DNA of 58,182 bases from Thaumarchaeota archaeon CSP1-1 (GCA_001443365.1 LDXL01000005.1:60072-118253); one strand, 5' to 3'. Shown: positions 17,004-26,075, counted from the first letter of the stretch. Made by a program: numbers and translations. Notes: generated by a model from the sequence alone, not told the origin.

Positions 17004-17654
17004 TTGTTAGTAATTTTTGATGTTGAAGGAGTGCTTTTTGATGCAGAATATCTGCCAATTCTAGCCGAAAAGATAAACAAGGAAAAAGAAATTTGGGAAA
17101 TTACTAAAAAAGGAATCCAAGGTGAAATCAATTGGGAAGAGGGACTAAAAACTAGAATAAATTTACTCAAAGGTCTTGATCTTGCTATCTGTCAAGAGGT
17201 TGCCAATTCGTTACCAATTATGACTGGTGCAAGAGAAACATGTCGGGCTTTAAAGAAAGCAGGATGGAGACTAATGGCAATCTCAGGAGGATTCACAATA
17301 ATGACTGACAGACTCAAAAAAGAGTTAGATTTGGATTATATTTACTCAAATGAGCTACTATTCAAAAACGGAAAAATTGATGGTGTTAAAATTAATGTAG
17401 ATTCAGATAAAGCAAAATCTGCAAGGATCAAAATAAAAGAATGGGGAGAAAAAAAAAAAGACATTGTTGTTGCAGTAGATGGTGCAAACGATGTTAAATT
17501 GTTTGATATATGCGGCTTGGGAATTGCTTACAGAGCACAGGATTTAGTCAAAGACTTGGCAACAGTAACACTTGAAGAAAAGAATCTTGTCAAAATAATT
17601 GATATCATAAACCAGCATTATCATCTTAAAATAGAATCACCAACCATCGCCTAA
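17004..17654 (+). CDS. HAD-family phosphatase, SerB-like
   Basis: A 216-residue HAD hydrolase resembling phosphoserine phosphatase. Motif I is FDVEGVLFD (nucleophile Asp in D-V-E), motif II is AISGGFT, and motif IV is VDGANDVKLFDICGLGIAYRA, close to SerB (GDGANDLPML-AAGLGVAF). In SerB the second acidic residue of motif I is Asp (DxD); here it is Glu. Serine synthesis is plausible given cysteine synthase nearby, but other phosphomonoesters are possible. The start is TTG 17004, with a TATA-like element near 16968-16980. Confidence 0.75.
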   Translation: MLVIFDVEGVLFDAEYLPILAEKINKEKEIWEITKKGIQGEINWEEGLKTRINLLKGLDLAICQEVANSLPIMTGARETCRALKKAGWRLMAISGGFTIMTDRLKKELDLDYIYSNELLFKNGKIDGVKINVDSDKAKSARIKIKEWGEKKKDIVVAVDGANDVKLFDICGLGIAYRAQDLVKDLATVTLEEKNLVKIIDIINQHYHLKIESPTIA

Positions 17655-17713
17655 ACCATATTTTTTTGGATGGTAAATAACACCCTTAAATGAAGTTCTT
17701 TCTAACTAAGTTA

Positions 17714-18451
17714 ATGACCCTGGAAATTATTCCTGTTCATATCAAAAAGGAAATTAACAGAGGTGATAAGTTATCTGATCTAATTCTTTCTTCAGCAAAA
17801 CAGAAAATTCAAGATGGTGACATACTTGTAATTTCCCAGAAAATAATATCTAAACAAGAAGGCAGAACAATTAATCTTTCTGAAGTAATACCATCTAATC
17901 TTGCATTAGGTATAGGTGCAGAATATAACAAGGATCCAAAACTTATTGAAGTGATTCTTTCAGAATCAAAAAGAATTGTAAGAATGGAAAACGAAATAAT
18001 TATTGTTGAAACAAATCAAGGATTCGTCTGTGCAAATGCAGGAGTAGATGAAAGTAACGTAGAGACTGGTTATGCAACACTACTTCCTCTTGATTCTGAT
18101 AAATCAGCATTGTCCATACAAAGACAAATTCTAGAAAAAACCAAGAAGAAAGTAGCCATTCTTGTATCTGATACATTTGGTAGGCCTTTTAGGATGGGTC
18201 AGACAAACTGTGCAATTGGAATTGCAGGAATGGATTCGATACTTGATTACCAAGGTACAAAGGACAGTTTTGGAAAAATATTACGTGTTACAGCTATTGC
18301 TATAGCAGATGAACTATGTTCGGCAGCAGAGCTTGTGATGGGAAAGACACTAAATTGCCCAGCAGTTATTGTACGTAATTACAAGTACAAAGAATCACAT
18401 TCAAAAATTAATTCAATAATCAGACCAGAAAATGAGGATTTATTTCGTTAA
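17714..18451 (+). CDS. cofE: Coenzyme F420-0:L-glutamate ligase
   Basis: A 245-residue CofE that adds glutamates to coenzyme F420-0 in a GTP-dependent reaction. Family motifs are GDILVISQKIISKQEGR, CANAGVDESNV, VAILVSDTFGRPFRMGQTN, AIGIAGMD, and IADELCSAAELVMGK. Thaumarchaeota are known to carry F420 genes. An ATG at 17690 is in frame, but CTTAAAT at 17685-17691 lies 26 nt before ATG 17714 and fits a TATA element, so the shorter leaderless start is chosen. Confidence 0.92.
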   Translation: MTLEIIPVHIKKEINRGDKLSDLILSSAKQKIQDGDILVISQKIISKQEGRTINLSEVIPSNLALGIGAEYNKDPKLIEVILSESKRIVRMENEIIIVETNQGFVCANAGVDESNVETGYATLLPLDSDKSALSIQRQILEKTKKKVAILVSDTFGRPFRMGQTNCAIGIAGMDSILDYQGTKDSFGKILRVTAIAIADELCSAAELVMGKTLNCPAVIVRNYKYKESHSKINSIIRPENEDLFR

Positions 18452-18506
18452 TTATTTCTTGAGTACCGGTTAAGATAAGAATATAACATCAATTATAAAA
18501 TTCATT

Positions 18507-19427
18507 TTGAAATTGTCTATTAGATCTGAATTACACTGTCATAATTTATTTTCCAATTTTCATTTGGGCAAAGAAGAGCCGCCATACGATTGCAATGTTA
18601 CTATTAGAGACCAATTAGAGCGGGCAAATGACTTGAATCTTGAAGCATTGTTTGTAACGAATCACAATACTCTTGATGGATATTCTCAAATGGTCAAATA
18701 CAGAAATGAACATAACAAATTCAAAAATCTTCAAGTTTATCCTGCTGAGGAAGTAACCACTGACATTGGTGCACATGTGTTAGCATATGGCATACATCAA
18801 GAAATTCCAGATGGTCTTACTATAGAGGAAATAATCGATGAGGTAAAAAAACAAGGTGGAGTTTCGTCTGCTCCTCATCCATTTAGTTTAGTTGATGCGC
18901 TAAGAGAAAAAGCAAAGACATGTGATATGATTGAAGTATTCAATAGTAACAATATTGACGTGATTTCAAACGCAAAAGCAAATCAATTTGCCTTAGAAAA
19001 TAATATGACCAAGGTATCTGGAAGTGATTCACACGTTAGCTCAACTCTTGGAAGATGTGTAAATGTAATCGAATCTGAAAATACACTTGATGATATCTTA
19101 TATGCAATGAAGCATAATCAAATTAAAATTCTCAACACGGGTTACACTCTACCAGAAGAAACATTAGATCACATAAAATTCAAGATTAATAATTCTAAAG
19201 ACTATATTTTCGATTATGTTAAAGAACATCATCCTAACGCTGTAGGGCTTTTTTCATTTTTGCTCAAAGTATATGATCTTGATCAAGATAGTTACCTCTG
19301 GACAGTGTTCTACAAATTCTGTCTTTATTTCCTAAAAAGAATCTCACACAAAATTAATTATCAAAACCTTGACTCAAATTTCATGAATGAAAGAAATCCA
19401 TTAGTTATCTTTACGAAAGCTTTGTGA
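18507..19427 (+). CDS. PHP-domain metal-dependent phosphoesterase
   Basis: A 306-residue protein with PHP motifs: ELHCHN (motif I, HxH), LFVTNHNTLDGY (motif II), VYPAEEVTT, SSAPHPF, and KVSGSDSHVSSTLGR (motif IV). PHP proteins hydrolyse phosphoesters such as histidinol phosphate, nucleoside 3',5'-bisphosphate or RNA ends. This single-domain form could be a YciV/TrpH-type enzyme, but the substrate is not determined. The last 90 residues are a hydrophobic, helical C-terminal region not typical of PHP. The start is TTG 18507. Confidence 0.82.
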   Translation: MKLSIRSELHCHNLFSNFHLGKEEPPYDCNVTIRDQLERANDLNLEALFVTNHNTLDGYSQMVKYRNEHNKFKNLQVYPAEEVTTDIGAHVLAYGIHQEIPDGLTIEEIIDEVKKQGGVSSAPHPFSLVDALREKAKTCDMIEVFNSNNIDVISNAKANQFALENNMTKVSGSDSHVSSTLGRCVNVIESENTLDDILYAMKHNQIKILNTGYTLPEETLDHIKFKINNSKDYIFDYVKEHHPNAVGLFSFLLKVYDLDQDSYLWTVFYKFCLYFLKRISHKINYQNLDSNFMNERNPLVIFTKAL

Positions 19428-19541
19428 GAATTTTTATTGTTAGGTAATACTAATTTTCTCTTATACATTGGTGTAACATTTCTGAATTCCCAAATAGATT
19501 TTAATATGACAAAACAAAGATCATAAAATAGGTGACTTAAA

Positions 19542-19778
19542 ATTTCCGATACAAAATCTATAAAATTAGATGCGGTAGGCTTGTTTTGCCCAGAACCAGT
19601 ATTTCGCACAAAGATTGCAATTGAAAAAATGCAAGTAGGTGAAGTACTAACGGTACGTGCAGATGATCCTGCAGCTGAAGATGACATTTCAAGATGGGTA
19701 AACAGAAATGGTCACGAGCTATTAAGCTTGAAAAAAAATGATAACGTCATCGAGTTTTCTATTAAAAAGGTGAAGTAA
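19542..19778 (+). CDS. tusA: TusA-family sulfur carrier (ATT start)
   Basis: A 78-residue SirA/TusA-like protein with the family core KLDAVGLFCPEPVFRTK, in which the Cys of CPEP carries the persulfide. The frame contains no ATG, GTG or TTG before the TTG at 19581, which would begin in the middle of the core (LFCPEP) and remove the first strand. ATT at 19542 follows AGGTGA (19530-19535) by 6 nt and gives the sensible N-terminus (M)SDTKSIKLDAVG. The cysteine synthase gene follows after 3 nt with its own AGGTGA. Together they suggest sulfur relay to cysteine or other acceptors. Confidence 0.75.
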   Translation: MSDTKSIKLDAVGLFCPEPVFRTKIAIEKMQVGEVLTVRADDPAAEDDISRWVNRNGHELLSLKKNDNVIEFSIKKVK

Positions 19779-19781
19779 TAC

Positions 19782-20780
19782 ATGGCTACAAAAGTTGAAA
19801 CTGATTTATCTATTCTAAATCAAATTGGTAATACTCCACTTGTAAAACTTGACTCTCTTACAAACGATAATGTAACATATTTTGCAAAACTTGAAGGTCA
19901 TAATCCATTTGGCTCAGTCAAAGATAGAGCAGCATATTGGATGATAAAAGATGCAGAAGAACGAGGAATATTGAAAAAAGGTCACAGTATTATCATCGAA
20001 CCTACTTCAGGAAACACCGGAATTGCTCTAACAGGAATTGCCAAATTGTTAGGATATGGAGTAGAGATTGTCATACCAGAAAAAGCAAGTAATGAAACCA
20101 AAAAAATTATTGAATTACTTGGTGCAAAGTTATATGAAACATCTGACGATCTGTGTCCCAAAGTAGGAGCAGGTACTGATCAAAGTATTGCTTTGGCAAC
20201 ATCCATCGCATCATCAAGACCAGATACGTATTATTCTCCAAATCAGTATACTAACGAAGCTAATTTTATGGGTCACTACAAAGGAACCGGACCAGAAATA
20301 TGGAAACAAACCGAAGGCAAGGTGACTCACTTTTTTACTGGAGTAGGTACTGGAGGGACTATAACTGGAATAGGAACATATCTCAAAGAGAAGAATCCAA
20401 ATATCAAGATAATTGGATGCCAACCACAAAAAAATCACTTAATCCAAGGATGGAGAAATTTTGAAGAATCAGCAAAACCTGATTTGTTCCTAAAACGAGA
20501 AAGTGTTGTTGATGATTGGGTATCAGTTACAAATGCTGAAGCTTTTGGGGTAGTAAAAGAGGTATTTGAAAAGGATGGACTTCTGATTAGCCCATCATCA
20601 GCTGCAGTCTATGCTTCAATGAAAAAATACCCCATAGAGAAAGGTTATGTGGTAGGAATATTTGCAGATGATGGTAGGAAATTCAAAAGCATCTATTCAG
20701 AACAAAAAATTATGACCGAAGAAGAATTCGACAAGTCATTAAAAAAAGCAAAATACGTCTCAAAACTAGCTTACATGTGA
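19782..20780 (+). CDS. cysM: Cysteine synthase (PLP-dependent, CysK/CysM family)
   Basis: A 332-residue fold-type II PLP enzyme. The PLP lysine lies in GSVKDRAAYWM, the substrate loop is EPTSGNTGIAL, and the phosphate-binding glycine loop is GVGTGGTITGIGTYL, all typical of O-acetylserine or O-phosphoserine sulfhydrylases. The C-terminus is extended past the usual end (KAKYVSKLAYM). Its operon partner is the TusA-like carrier, which might supply sulfur as persulfide in place of free sulfide; this is inference. The acceptor (O-acetylserine or O-phosphoserine) cannot be decided here. An upstream AGGTGA supports ATG 19782. Confidence 0.9.
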   Translation: MATKVETDLSILNQIGNTPLVKLDSLTNDNVTYFAKLEGHNPFGSVKDRAAYWMIKDAEERGILKKGHSIIIEPTSGNTGIALTGIAKLLGYGVEIVIPEKASNETKKIIELLGAKLYETSDDLCPKVGAGTDQSIALATSIASSRPDTYYSPNQYTNEANFMGHYKGTGPEIWKQTEGKVTHFFTGVGTGGTITGIGTYLKEKNPNIKIIGCQPQKNHLIQGWRNFEESAKPDLFLKRESVVDDWVSVTNAEAFGVVKEVFEKDGLLISPSSAAVYASMKKYPIEKGYVVGIFADDGRKFKSIYSEQKIMTEEEFDKSLKKAKYVSKLAYM

Positions 20781-20788
20781 TTTTCTTA

Positions 20789-21175
20789 TCATCTTGTTTG
20801 AATTTTAGCTATCATTGTATTTAGAGAAAAGGGTTTTTGTAATATCTCAACAGACTCCTTCAATACGCCTGGTGCATTTAAGATAGAACTAATGTTGTAT
20901 GCTGATGCAAAAATTATTCTCTGTTTTGGGCATCTTTCTAAAATCTCTTTTGCTGCTTCAGCACCACTTTTTTTTGGCATGTTATTGTCAATTAGCACTA
21001 CATCAAAGGGACCTAATTCTAATGAATCAGGATTTAAAGTCAAGAATGCTTCATTAAATTTTTGTATACATTCCTCTCCATCATACGCAACTGTAACTTT
21101 ACAACCATTTTTTTCAAGTATGCGCTTGTATTGTTGAATTGTAAAAAGATTATCTTCAGCTACTAAAACATTCAA
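20789..21175 (-). CDS. Single-domain response regulator
   Basis: A 128-residue receiver domain with no output domain. The acidic pocket is AEDN, the phospho-acceptor is Asp63 in VLIDNNMPKKSG, the Thr/Ser position is FASAY, and the Lys is in LQKPFS. The loop before the phospho-Asp strand is about ten residues longer than in CheY. It lies 80 nt downstream of the histidine kinase on the same strand and is its probable partner. It is a close relative of the receiver at 36513-37037, sharing the PKQRIIFASA and QKPFSL segments. Confidence 0.88.
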   Translation of the reverse strand: MNVLVAEDNLFTIQQYKRILEKNGCKVTVAYDGEECIQKFNEAFLTLNPDSLELGPFDVVLIDNNMPKKSGAEAAKEILERCPKQRIIFASAYNISSILNAPGVLKESVEILQKPFSLNTMIAKIQTR

Positions 21176-21255
21176 AGCTATTATTTCCTCATCTGTAATA
21201 TTTCCAAATGGAGTTTAACATAGAGTTTGTCTGAATTAAACGAACAGGCGAATAT

Positions 21256-22704
21256 CTAATTTGTAGATAATTCTGGAGGGCTTTGAATTTGCTCCTTGTT
21301 TACGACGGGTATAGTAAATTCAAATGTTGCTCCGCCATCAAAATTATTTTGTGCTGATATTTTTCCACCGTGAGCTTCTATGATGCCTTTACATAAGAAT
21401 AGCCCAAGTCCGGTTCCTGATTGTTCTTCGTGTTTGAGACCTTTTGTAACAAATTTTTCAAAAATCCTAGGTAAAACTTCTTTAGGAATTCCCAAACCAG
21501 TATCCAAAACTCTAACTTGGATTTTATTTTCATCTGGATACACATGAGTGTCTATAGTTATAGTCCCCTTTGGCGTAAATTTTATTGCATTATTTAGAAG
21601 ATTCCTGAACACCTGACCAATTCTAACCCTATCTACTTCAACTACAATGTTTTCATCAAGATTTTCTCTAATGATTATAGGTTTTTTGAGGCTTATTTTT
21701 TGGGATTTAGTAATTTCTAAAATAATATCATTAATCGGAATCTTTTCTATTTGTAATTCTAATCTATTGTTCTCAATTCTAGTTACATCAAGCACTGCAT
21801 TTGCCAAGTCTTGTAACTTATTTGCAAGCTCTAATACCCCATCCCAGGCTTCTTTTTGATCAATATCTCCTGATTTTGCTAATTCCGCAAAACCCAATAT
21901 TGGTTGAATTGGACTTTTTAGCTCATGTGAAGCTATTCCAATAAACTCATCTTTCATTTTATCTAACTCCTTCAATTTTTCATTTGCTGTTTTCAATTCA
22001 ATGGTTTTCAAATCAACCTCTTTTTTCAAATCACTGTTTATTTGACTGATAAAGAACCCAAGTGTAGCTGCTATTGCTCCAACAATTGTTATGATTACAA
22101 TTTGCCCAGTAAGTGAATCTCTTTCATTATCTTCAATCTGACTTGTAGATTCATCTGCAAGGATTGATAATGAGGCTAAAGTTGAATCTAGTTCAATTTC
22201 TAATTGGTTTTCAGTTATTTGGATCTGATCTAACAAAAGATCATTATCTAATTCAAAAAATAATTCGCCTACAAGATTTTCATATTGATTATAAATTCTA
22301 TCTATGTTGGATAATTTTTGATATAACATATCAAATTCCTCCCCTGATTTTCCTGATATTGCTATATCCATTCCTACATTCACTATGTTTTTACCTCTCT
22401 CTATGTTGGAATCAATGGTTCTACCGCTTAACCAAAAACTCTCCTTTGTTTTTTCTAGTTCTCTCATGTTACCAGTCTCTGCAAATCTGATAATTTTCTC
22501 AAGACTAACCTCTTGATTTGATTTTTGGAATCTAATGTCTGATACTATTTCATACAGCGGAGTGTATTGTTCAGAAATTTCAATAATTTCATTGCTAACT
22601 TTAGACATCTGGAAAACACCAAACATCACAGTTATTCCTAAAAACAGAATGATGATTCCAACTAAGCCACCTATCTTAAAACTTGTTTTTGTATTCCTAA
22701 ACAA
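21256..22704 (-). CDS. Membrane sensor histidine kinase
   Basis: A 482-residue sensor kinase. TM1 (about 11-32) and TM2 (about 199-219) flank an extracytoplasmic helical sensor of about 165 residues, of the four-helix type. A HisKA domain follows with His260 in IASHELKSP, then the N box (NLLNNAIKFTPKG), G1 box (DTGLGIP), F box (RIFEKF) and G2 box (GTGLGLFL). It probably phosphorylates the receiver encoded just downstream. The signal is unknown. Neighbours are cysteine synthase and thioredoxin reductase, which may hint at redox or sulfur sensing, but there is no direct evidence. Confidence 0.92.
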   Translation of the reverse strand: MFRNTKTSFKIGGLVGIIILFLGITVMFGVFQMSKVSNEIIEISEQYTPLYEIVSDIRFQKSNQEVSLEKIIRFAETGNMRELEKTKESFWLSGRTIDSNIERGKNIVNVGMDIAISGKSGEEFDMLYQKLSNIDRIYNQYENLVGELFFELDNDLLLDQIQITENQLEIELDSTLASLSILADESTSQIEDNERDSLTGQIVIITIVGAIAATLGFFISQINSDLKKEVDLKTIELKTANEKLKELDKMKDEFIGIASHELKSPIQPILGFAELAKSGDIDQKEAWDGVLELANKLQDLANAVLDVTRIENNRLELQIEKIPINDIILEITKSQKISLKKPIIIRENLDENIVVEVDRVRIGQVFRNLLNNAIKFTPKGTITIDTHVYPDENKIQVRVLDTGLGIPKEVLPRIFEKFVTKGLKHEEQSGTGLGLFLCKGIIEAHGGKISAQNNFDGGATFEFTIPVVNKEQIQSPPELSTN

Positions 22705-22853
22705 AATCTACACTCTCCATGTCATTTCAACTAATCTTGAAATTCTAAATTCAACATAATCAGATTTTTCCATATGGAGTTAATTGCAAAACAACTAGTA
22801 TCTGTAAATGTCTGATCAAAATGAACAGACAAGGATAGATCTGAAAATTCTTT

Positions 22854-23852
22854 CTAGTTCTCTGATAGGAACTTATCAACTTCGATGGCTGCCATGCATC
22901 CAAAACCCGCTGCAGTTATTGCTTGACGATATCTTCTATCGTGAACATCTCCCGCAGCAAAGACTCCTTTTACACTGGTTTTTGTATTTTCTTTAAGGAC
23001 GATATAGCCTTGTTTATCTAACTCAATTTGATTAGCGAAAAGTTTGGTGTTAGGGTCATGACCAATTGCCACAAAGATCCCTCCTACCTCAAGTGTTGTT
23101 TTCTCATTGGTTTTAGTATCTCTAAGAACTACTTTCTGCACTTTTCCATTTCCAATTATTTCTTCTACTGTCTTATTCCAATGAAACTTGATCTTTTTAT
23201 CTGCAAATGCTCTTTCTTGCATTATCTTGCTTGCCCTAAGCTGCTCTCTTCTATGTACAAGATGAATAGTAGATGCAAATTTTGTAAGGAATGTAGCTTC
23301 TTCAATTGCAGAGTCTCCACCTCCTGCAACAACCAATTCTTGATTTCTAAAAAATGGACCATCACAAGTTGCACAATACGATACACCTTTGCCTCCATAG
23401 GTTGTTTCCCCTTCCAATCCTAGCTTTCTTGGATTAGCTCCGGTGCAAATTATTATCGCATCTCCTTCATACTCTTCCGATGCAGTGAGAACTTTGAAGG
23501 GCCTGTGTTTAAAATCTACGTTAACTACTTCATCATCAATAATAGTAGTGCCCATTCTTTCTGTCTGCTTTCTAATATTTATCATAAGATCAGGCCCCAT
23601 GATACCATTTTCAAAACCTGGATAGTTTTCTACATCGGTTGTATTCACAAGCTGCCCCCCTGGAAGTATGCCTGAAAGAATTAGAGTATCACGTCTTGCA
23701 CGTGAGCAATAAATTCCAGCAGTATATCCTGCAGGTCCGGCTCCAATAATTATGACATCAAATTTTGTCTTTTTTTCATTTGGTTTACTTGGAGGTTTTT
23801 TTCCTAAACCCTTGTCAACTACCTGAGTTTCCCCCGTAGCACTTGACATCAT
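22854..23852 (-). CDS. trxB: Thioredoxin reductase
   Basis: A 332-residue flavoprotein. The FAD motif is IIIGAGPAGYTAGIYCSRA. The redox-active pair is CATC (Cys160, Cys163) in SYCATCDGPFF. The NADPH-binding motif is VVAGGGDSAIEEA with HRREQLRAS, and the C-terminal FAD motif is GVFAAGDVHD. It reduces thioredoxin or similar disulfide proteins. The first 30 residues (MMSSATGETQ...KPNEKK) are a polar, Lys-rich extension before the family start, possibly disordered; an internal start is not obvious. It supports peroxiredoxins, MsrB and sulfite-linked metabolism. Confidence 0.94.
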   Translation of the reverse strand: MMSSATGETQVVDKGLGKKPPSKPNEKKTKFDVIIIGAGPAGYTAGIYCSRARRDTLILSGILPGGQLVNTTDVENYPGFENGIMGPDLMINIRKQTERMGTTIIDDEVVNVDFKHRPFKVLTASEEYEGDAIIICTGANPRKLGLEGETTYGGKGVSYCATCDGPFFRNQELVVAGGGDSAIEEATFLTKFASTIHLVHRREQLRASKIMQERAFADKKIKFHWNKTVEEIIGNGKVQKVVLRDTKTNEKTTLEVGGIFVAIGHDPNTKLFANQIELDKQGYIVLKENTKTSVKGVFAAGDVHDRRYRQAITAAGFGCMAAIEVDKFLSEN

Positions 23853-23868
23853 GAATTAAATTTTAAAC

Positions 23869-24654
23869 TCATGAATTTAAATCAAGCACCAAATCCCCAA
23901 GAATTTTTTGATGCTTTTTACAAAGTTTACCAATCTCAATCTGTGAGTGGAGAAGTTCCTTTTGCCAATGTGGATTAAACAGACGACATTCCTCAAGTTC
24001 ACAAAATGGCTCTCCTGTAAGGTAATAGAATAATGCCTGCATGGCATACCCTTCGACTATTGTTGAAATACGCTCATCATGATATTCTAAATAAGCCCCT
24101 CGATATTTTTTCTTAATCGATTCAAGATTAAGACCTTGAGCCATATTTGAAATCAATTCAATATAGTATTCTTTAGGTTTTGCAGGTGCCTCAATTATGC
24201 CTGTAGTGGAAATTATAGATGGGTTTGAACATATTATGGCTCTTCCATGATATCGATAATCATTATAATCATAAGTGCACATCAGTCTATTTGTAAAAAT
24301 AAGATGAAAATTATTTGCTGAATTTTCTGCCTCGGAAATTAAATCAGAAAGAATTTTTTGAAATTCAAATCCATCATACATGATAATGTTTTTTATTTTT
24401 GAGGAGTTTTGAAAACTATTTTTTTCAAATTCAATCTCTTCTGCGCTAGGGGAATGAAATTCAAACGGCTTTCTAGTGTTAAAGATTCTACATGATGCAA
24501 GTTGCTTGGCAGTAGTTTCTTTTACATTTGAGAAAATATTTTTACGCACTTCTATATCTATTGCGAAGTTTTTTTTGATAAAATCCGCTAATTGATTAAT
24601 ATTTATTTCTGGCACTGATGGCTCATCATATAGAAAAATTTTTGAAATTTTCAA
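23869..24654 (-). CDS. Putative metallopeptidase (DUF6775-like)
   Basis: A 261-residue protein that I associate with a thaumarchaeal family annotated as putative metallopeptidases (DUF6775); this is recalled and not verified. Visible features are a predicted alpha/beta N-terminal half, a central TNRLMCTYDYNDYRYHGRAIIC segment, and a C-terminal half with EGYAMQALFYYLTGEPFCELEECRLFNPHW, then LLHSQIEIGKLCKKHQ. The Cys/His pattern could bind zinc in the manner of archaemetzincins, but a plain HExxH is not visible. It ends 16 nt before trxB on the same strand. Confidence 0.6.
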   Translation of the reverse strand: MKISKIFLYDEPSVPEININQLADFIKKNFAIDIEVRKNIFSNVKETTAKQLASCRIFNTRKPFEFHSPSAEEIEFEKNSFQNSSKIKNIIMYDGFEFQKILSDLISEAENSANNFHLIFTNRLMCTYDYNDYRYHGRAIICSNPSIISTTGIIEAPAKPKEYYIELISNMAQGLNLESIKKKYRGAYLEYHDERISTIVEGYAMQALFYYLTGEPFCELEECRLFNPHWQKELLHSQIEIGKLCKKHQKILGDLVLDLNS

Positions 24655-24677
24655 TAAACTATTTGAGATTAAGTTAG

Positions 24678-25496
24678 TTATCTTTCTAACTCTTTGATTT
24701 TGGCTGCGGTAACTTCTGCAGCTTTTTTACCTGAAAACAGCATAGAGCCAAAAGTTGGCCCCATTCTTGCCAAACCATATGTCTCAGTCACAGACATACC
24801 TGCAACCACTAATCCTGGAAAGACTTCACCTGTTTTTTCAACGACATACTCTTCTCCTTCATCAACCCACATTGGGTTCATACCCTTCCATTCTACAAGC
24901 TTTCTATCTACGAGACGTTTTACTGCTACAGAATCGTGACCTGATGAATCAATCACCATTTTTGATTCTAATGCTATTGGATCAACACATGTGATGTTTC
25001 GTGGCAATGCAGATACCGGCATCCAGTTTACTACAACCCCAGCAACACGACCGTTCTTTAAAACCAAATCATCAAACTTTGTTAAATTCAGAAACTTTAC
25101 CCCAGCATCACATGCGGCAGCTATCAATTTAGAAACAGCATGAGGGCCTGGGGTGAGATACAATCCATTTGCTACTTTCTTATATGGAATACCTAATTCA
25201 TCCCAAATCTTTTGAGCAGGCTCTCTTACAGTAACAGGATTCATCATATATCCGCCTAACCAATATCCACCTCCTAGGTAGTTGTTTTGTTCAATTATCA
25301 GTACTTTAAAGCCCATACTAGATAATTCACGTCCTGCAGTTAGACCAGCTGGTCCGGCACCAATTATAATTACATCAGATTCTGCTCTATCAATTAAAAC
25401 TGAATGAAATTCATTTACAATTGCTTTAGTGATATCGACCTCTCTTACATCTGTAAAAATTTTTTGTGGTCTTTCTTCGTTAACTGATTCTTGCAT
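24678..25496 (-). CDS. thi4: Thiamine thiazole synthase Thi4
   Basis: A 272-residue Thi4 that makes the thiazole precursor of thiamine from NAD and glycine plus sulfur. It has the FAD/NAD motif IIIGAGPAGLTAGREL, the acidic IIEQNNYLGGGYWLGG loop, LTPGPHA, and VIDSSGHDSVAVKRL. Cys170 immediately precedes VDP, the position of the sulfur-donating Cys in yeast Thi4 and of a His in methanogen Thi4 that use free sulfide. The enzyme is therefore probably Cys-donating (single turnover) or capable of it. Sulfur genes lie on both sides. Confidence 0.92.
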   Translation of the reverse strand: MQESVNEERPQKIFTDVREVDITKAIVNEFHSVLIDRAESDVIIIGAGPAGLTAGRELSSMGFKVLIIEQNNYLGGGYWLGGYMMNPVTVREPAQKIWDELGIPYKKVANGLYLTPGPHAVSKLIAAACDAGVKFLNLTKFDDLVLKNGRVAGVVVNWMPVSALPRNITCVDPIALESKMVIDSSGHDSVAVKRLVDRKLVEWKGMNPMWVDEGEEYVVEKTGEVFPGLVVAGMSVTETYGLARMGPTFGSMLFSGKKAAEVTAAKIKELER

Positions 25497-25561
25497 GTAC
25501 TAATCCATAATAAAACCCATTAATAGTTTCCTCGTATTTGGCAAAATCTTATTAAACTTAG

Positions 25562-25852
25562 TTACTCTTGAAGAAATTTTTTCTTTTTTTCAATTTCAAT
25601 TTTTTTAGGTAGAGTGGTAAGATCCCTATTTCTATACCACAATAGATCTTTTGCCATATTTTTTTTCAATTGTTTAACACTATCTTGTTTTATTTGTTCA
25701 TCATACATCTTGTGTAAACATTTATTGCAAATTCTATCAGTTACTCCCATTCCCTCTGGGGGCGTAATTCCCATTATCTTAAATCTTGATCTAGATGTTT
25801 TCAAACTACTTGGTTGAAAAATTTGTTTACATAAAAAACATACATTATCCAT
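25562..25852 (-). CDS. Small zinc-ribbon protein
   Basis: A 96-residue protein with two CxxC knuckles (CFLC at residues 5-8 and CNKC in DRICNKCLHK) that should bind one zinc. A basic Lys-rich helix follows (KKIEIEKKKKFLQE). Such small ribbons in archaea are often nucleic-acid or protein-binding factors. No specific family is recognised. It diverges from the sulfite reductase gene, and the space between them contains a long inverted repeat that might regulate either gene. Confidence 0.65.
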   Translation of the reverse strand: MDNVCFLCKQIFQPSSLKTSRSRFKIMGITPPEGMGVTDRICNKCLHKMYDEQIKQDSVKQLKKNMAKDLLWYRNRDLTTLPKKIEIEKKKKFLQE

Positions 25853-25926
25853 AAACTGATATCGTTAATCTACTAAAAAAACATACATGTAAACTAATTA
25901 TTGATTCACACCATTAGTATTACCTA

Positions 25927-25968
25927 ATTCATAGAATGTCAAATTATACTATATGTTATTCTATGAAT
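25927..25968. promoter_or_regulatory. 11-bp inverted repeat flanking a TATA-like core
   Basis: ATTCATAGAAT (25927-25937) and its exact complement ATTCTATGAAT (25958-25968) enclose a 20-nt AT-rich spacer containing ATTATACTATA. It lies in the divergent region between the zinc-ribbon gene and the sulfite reductase, about 110 nt before the reductase start. Either an operator pair or an RNA hairpin could be formed. Confidence 0.4.
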
Positions 25969-26075
25969 CTAGAAAGACTATCAAGTGGCAAGATATGGCT
26001 ACTATATCGTAAATTACGGTTAAAATTCCTACTCTCAAAAATTTATATCTAAACTCGAAGAACCTTTTTTGAACA

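Noticed and set aside
23028-23423. Plus-strand Cys/Phe-rich frame opposite trxB
   Set aside because: The minus-strand thioredoxin reductase explains this sequence fully.
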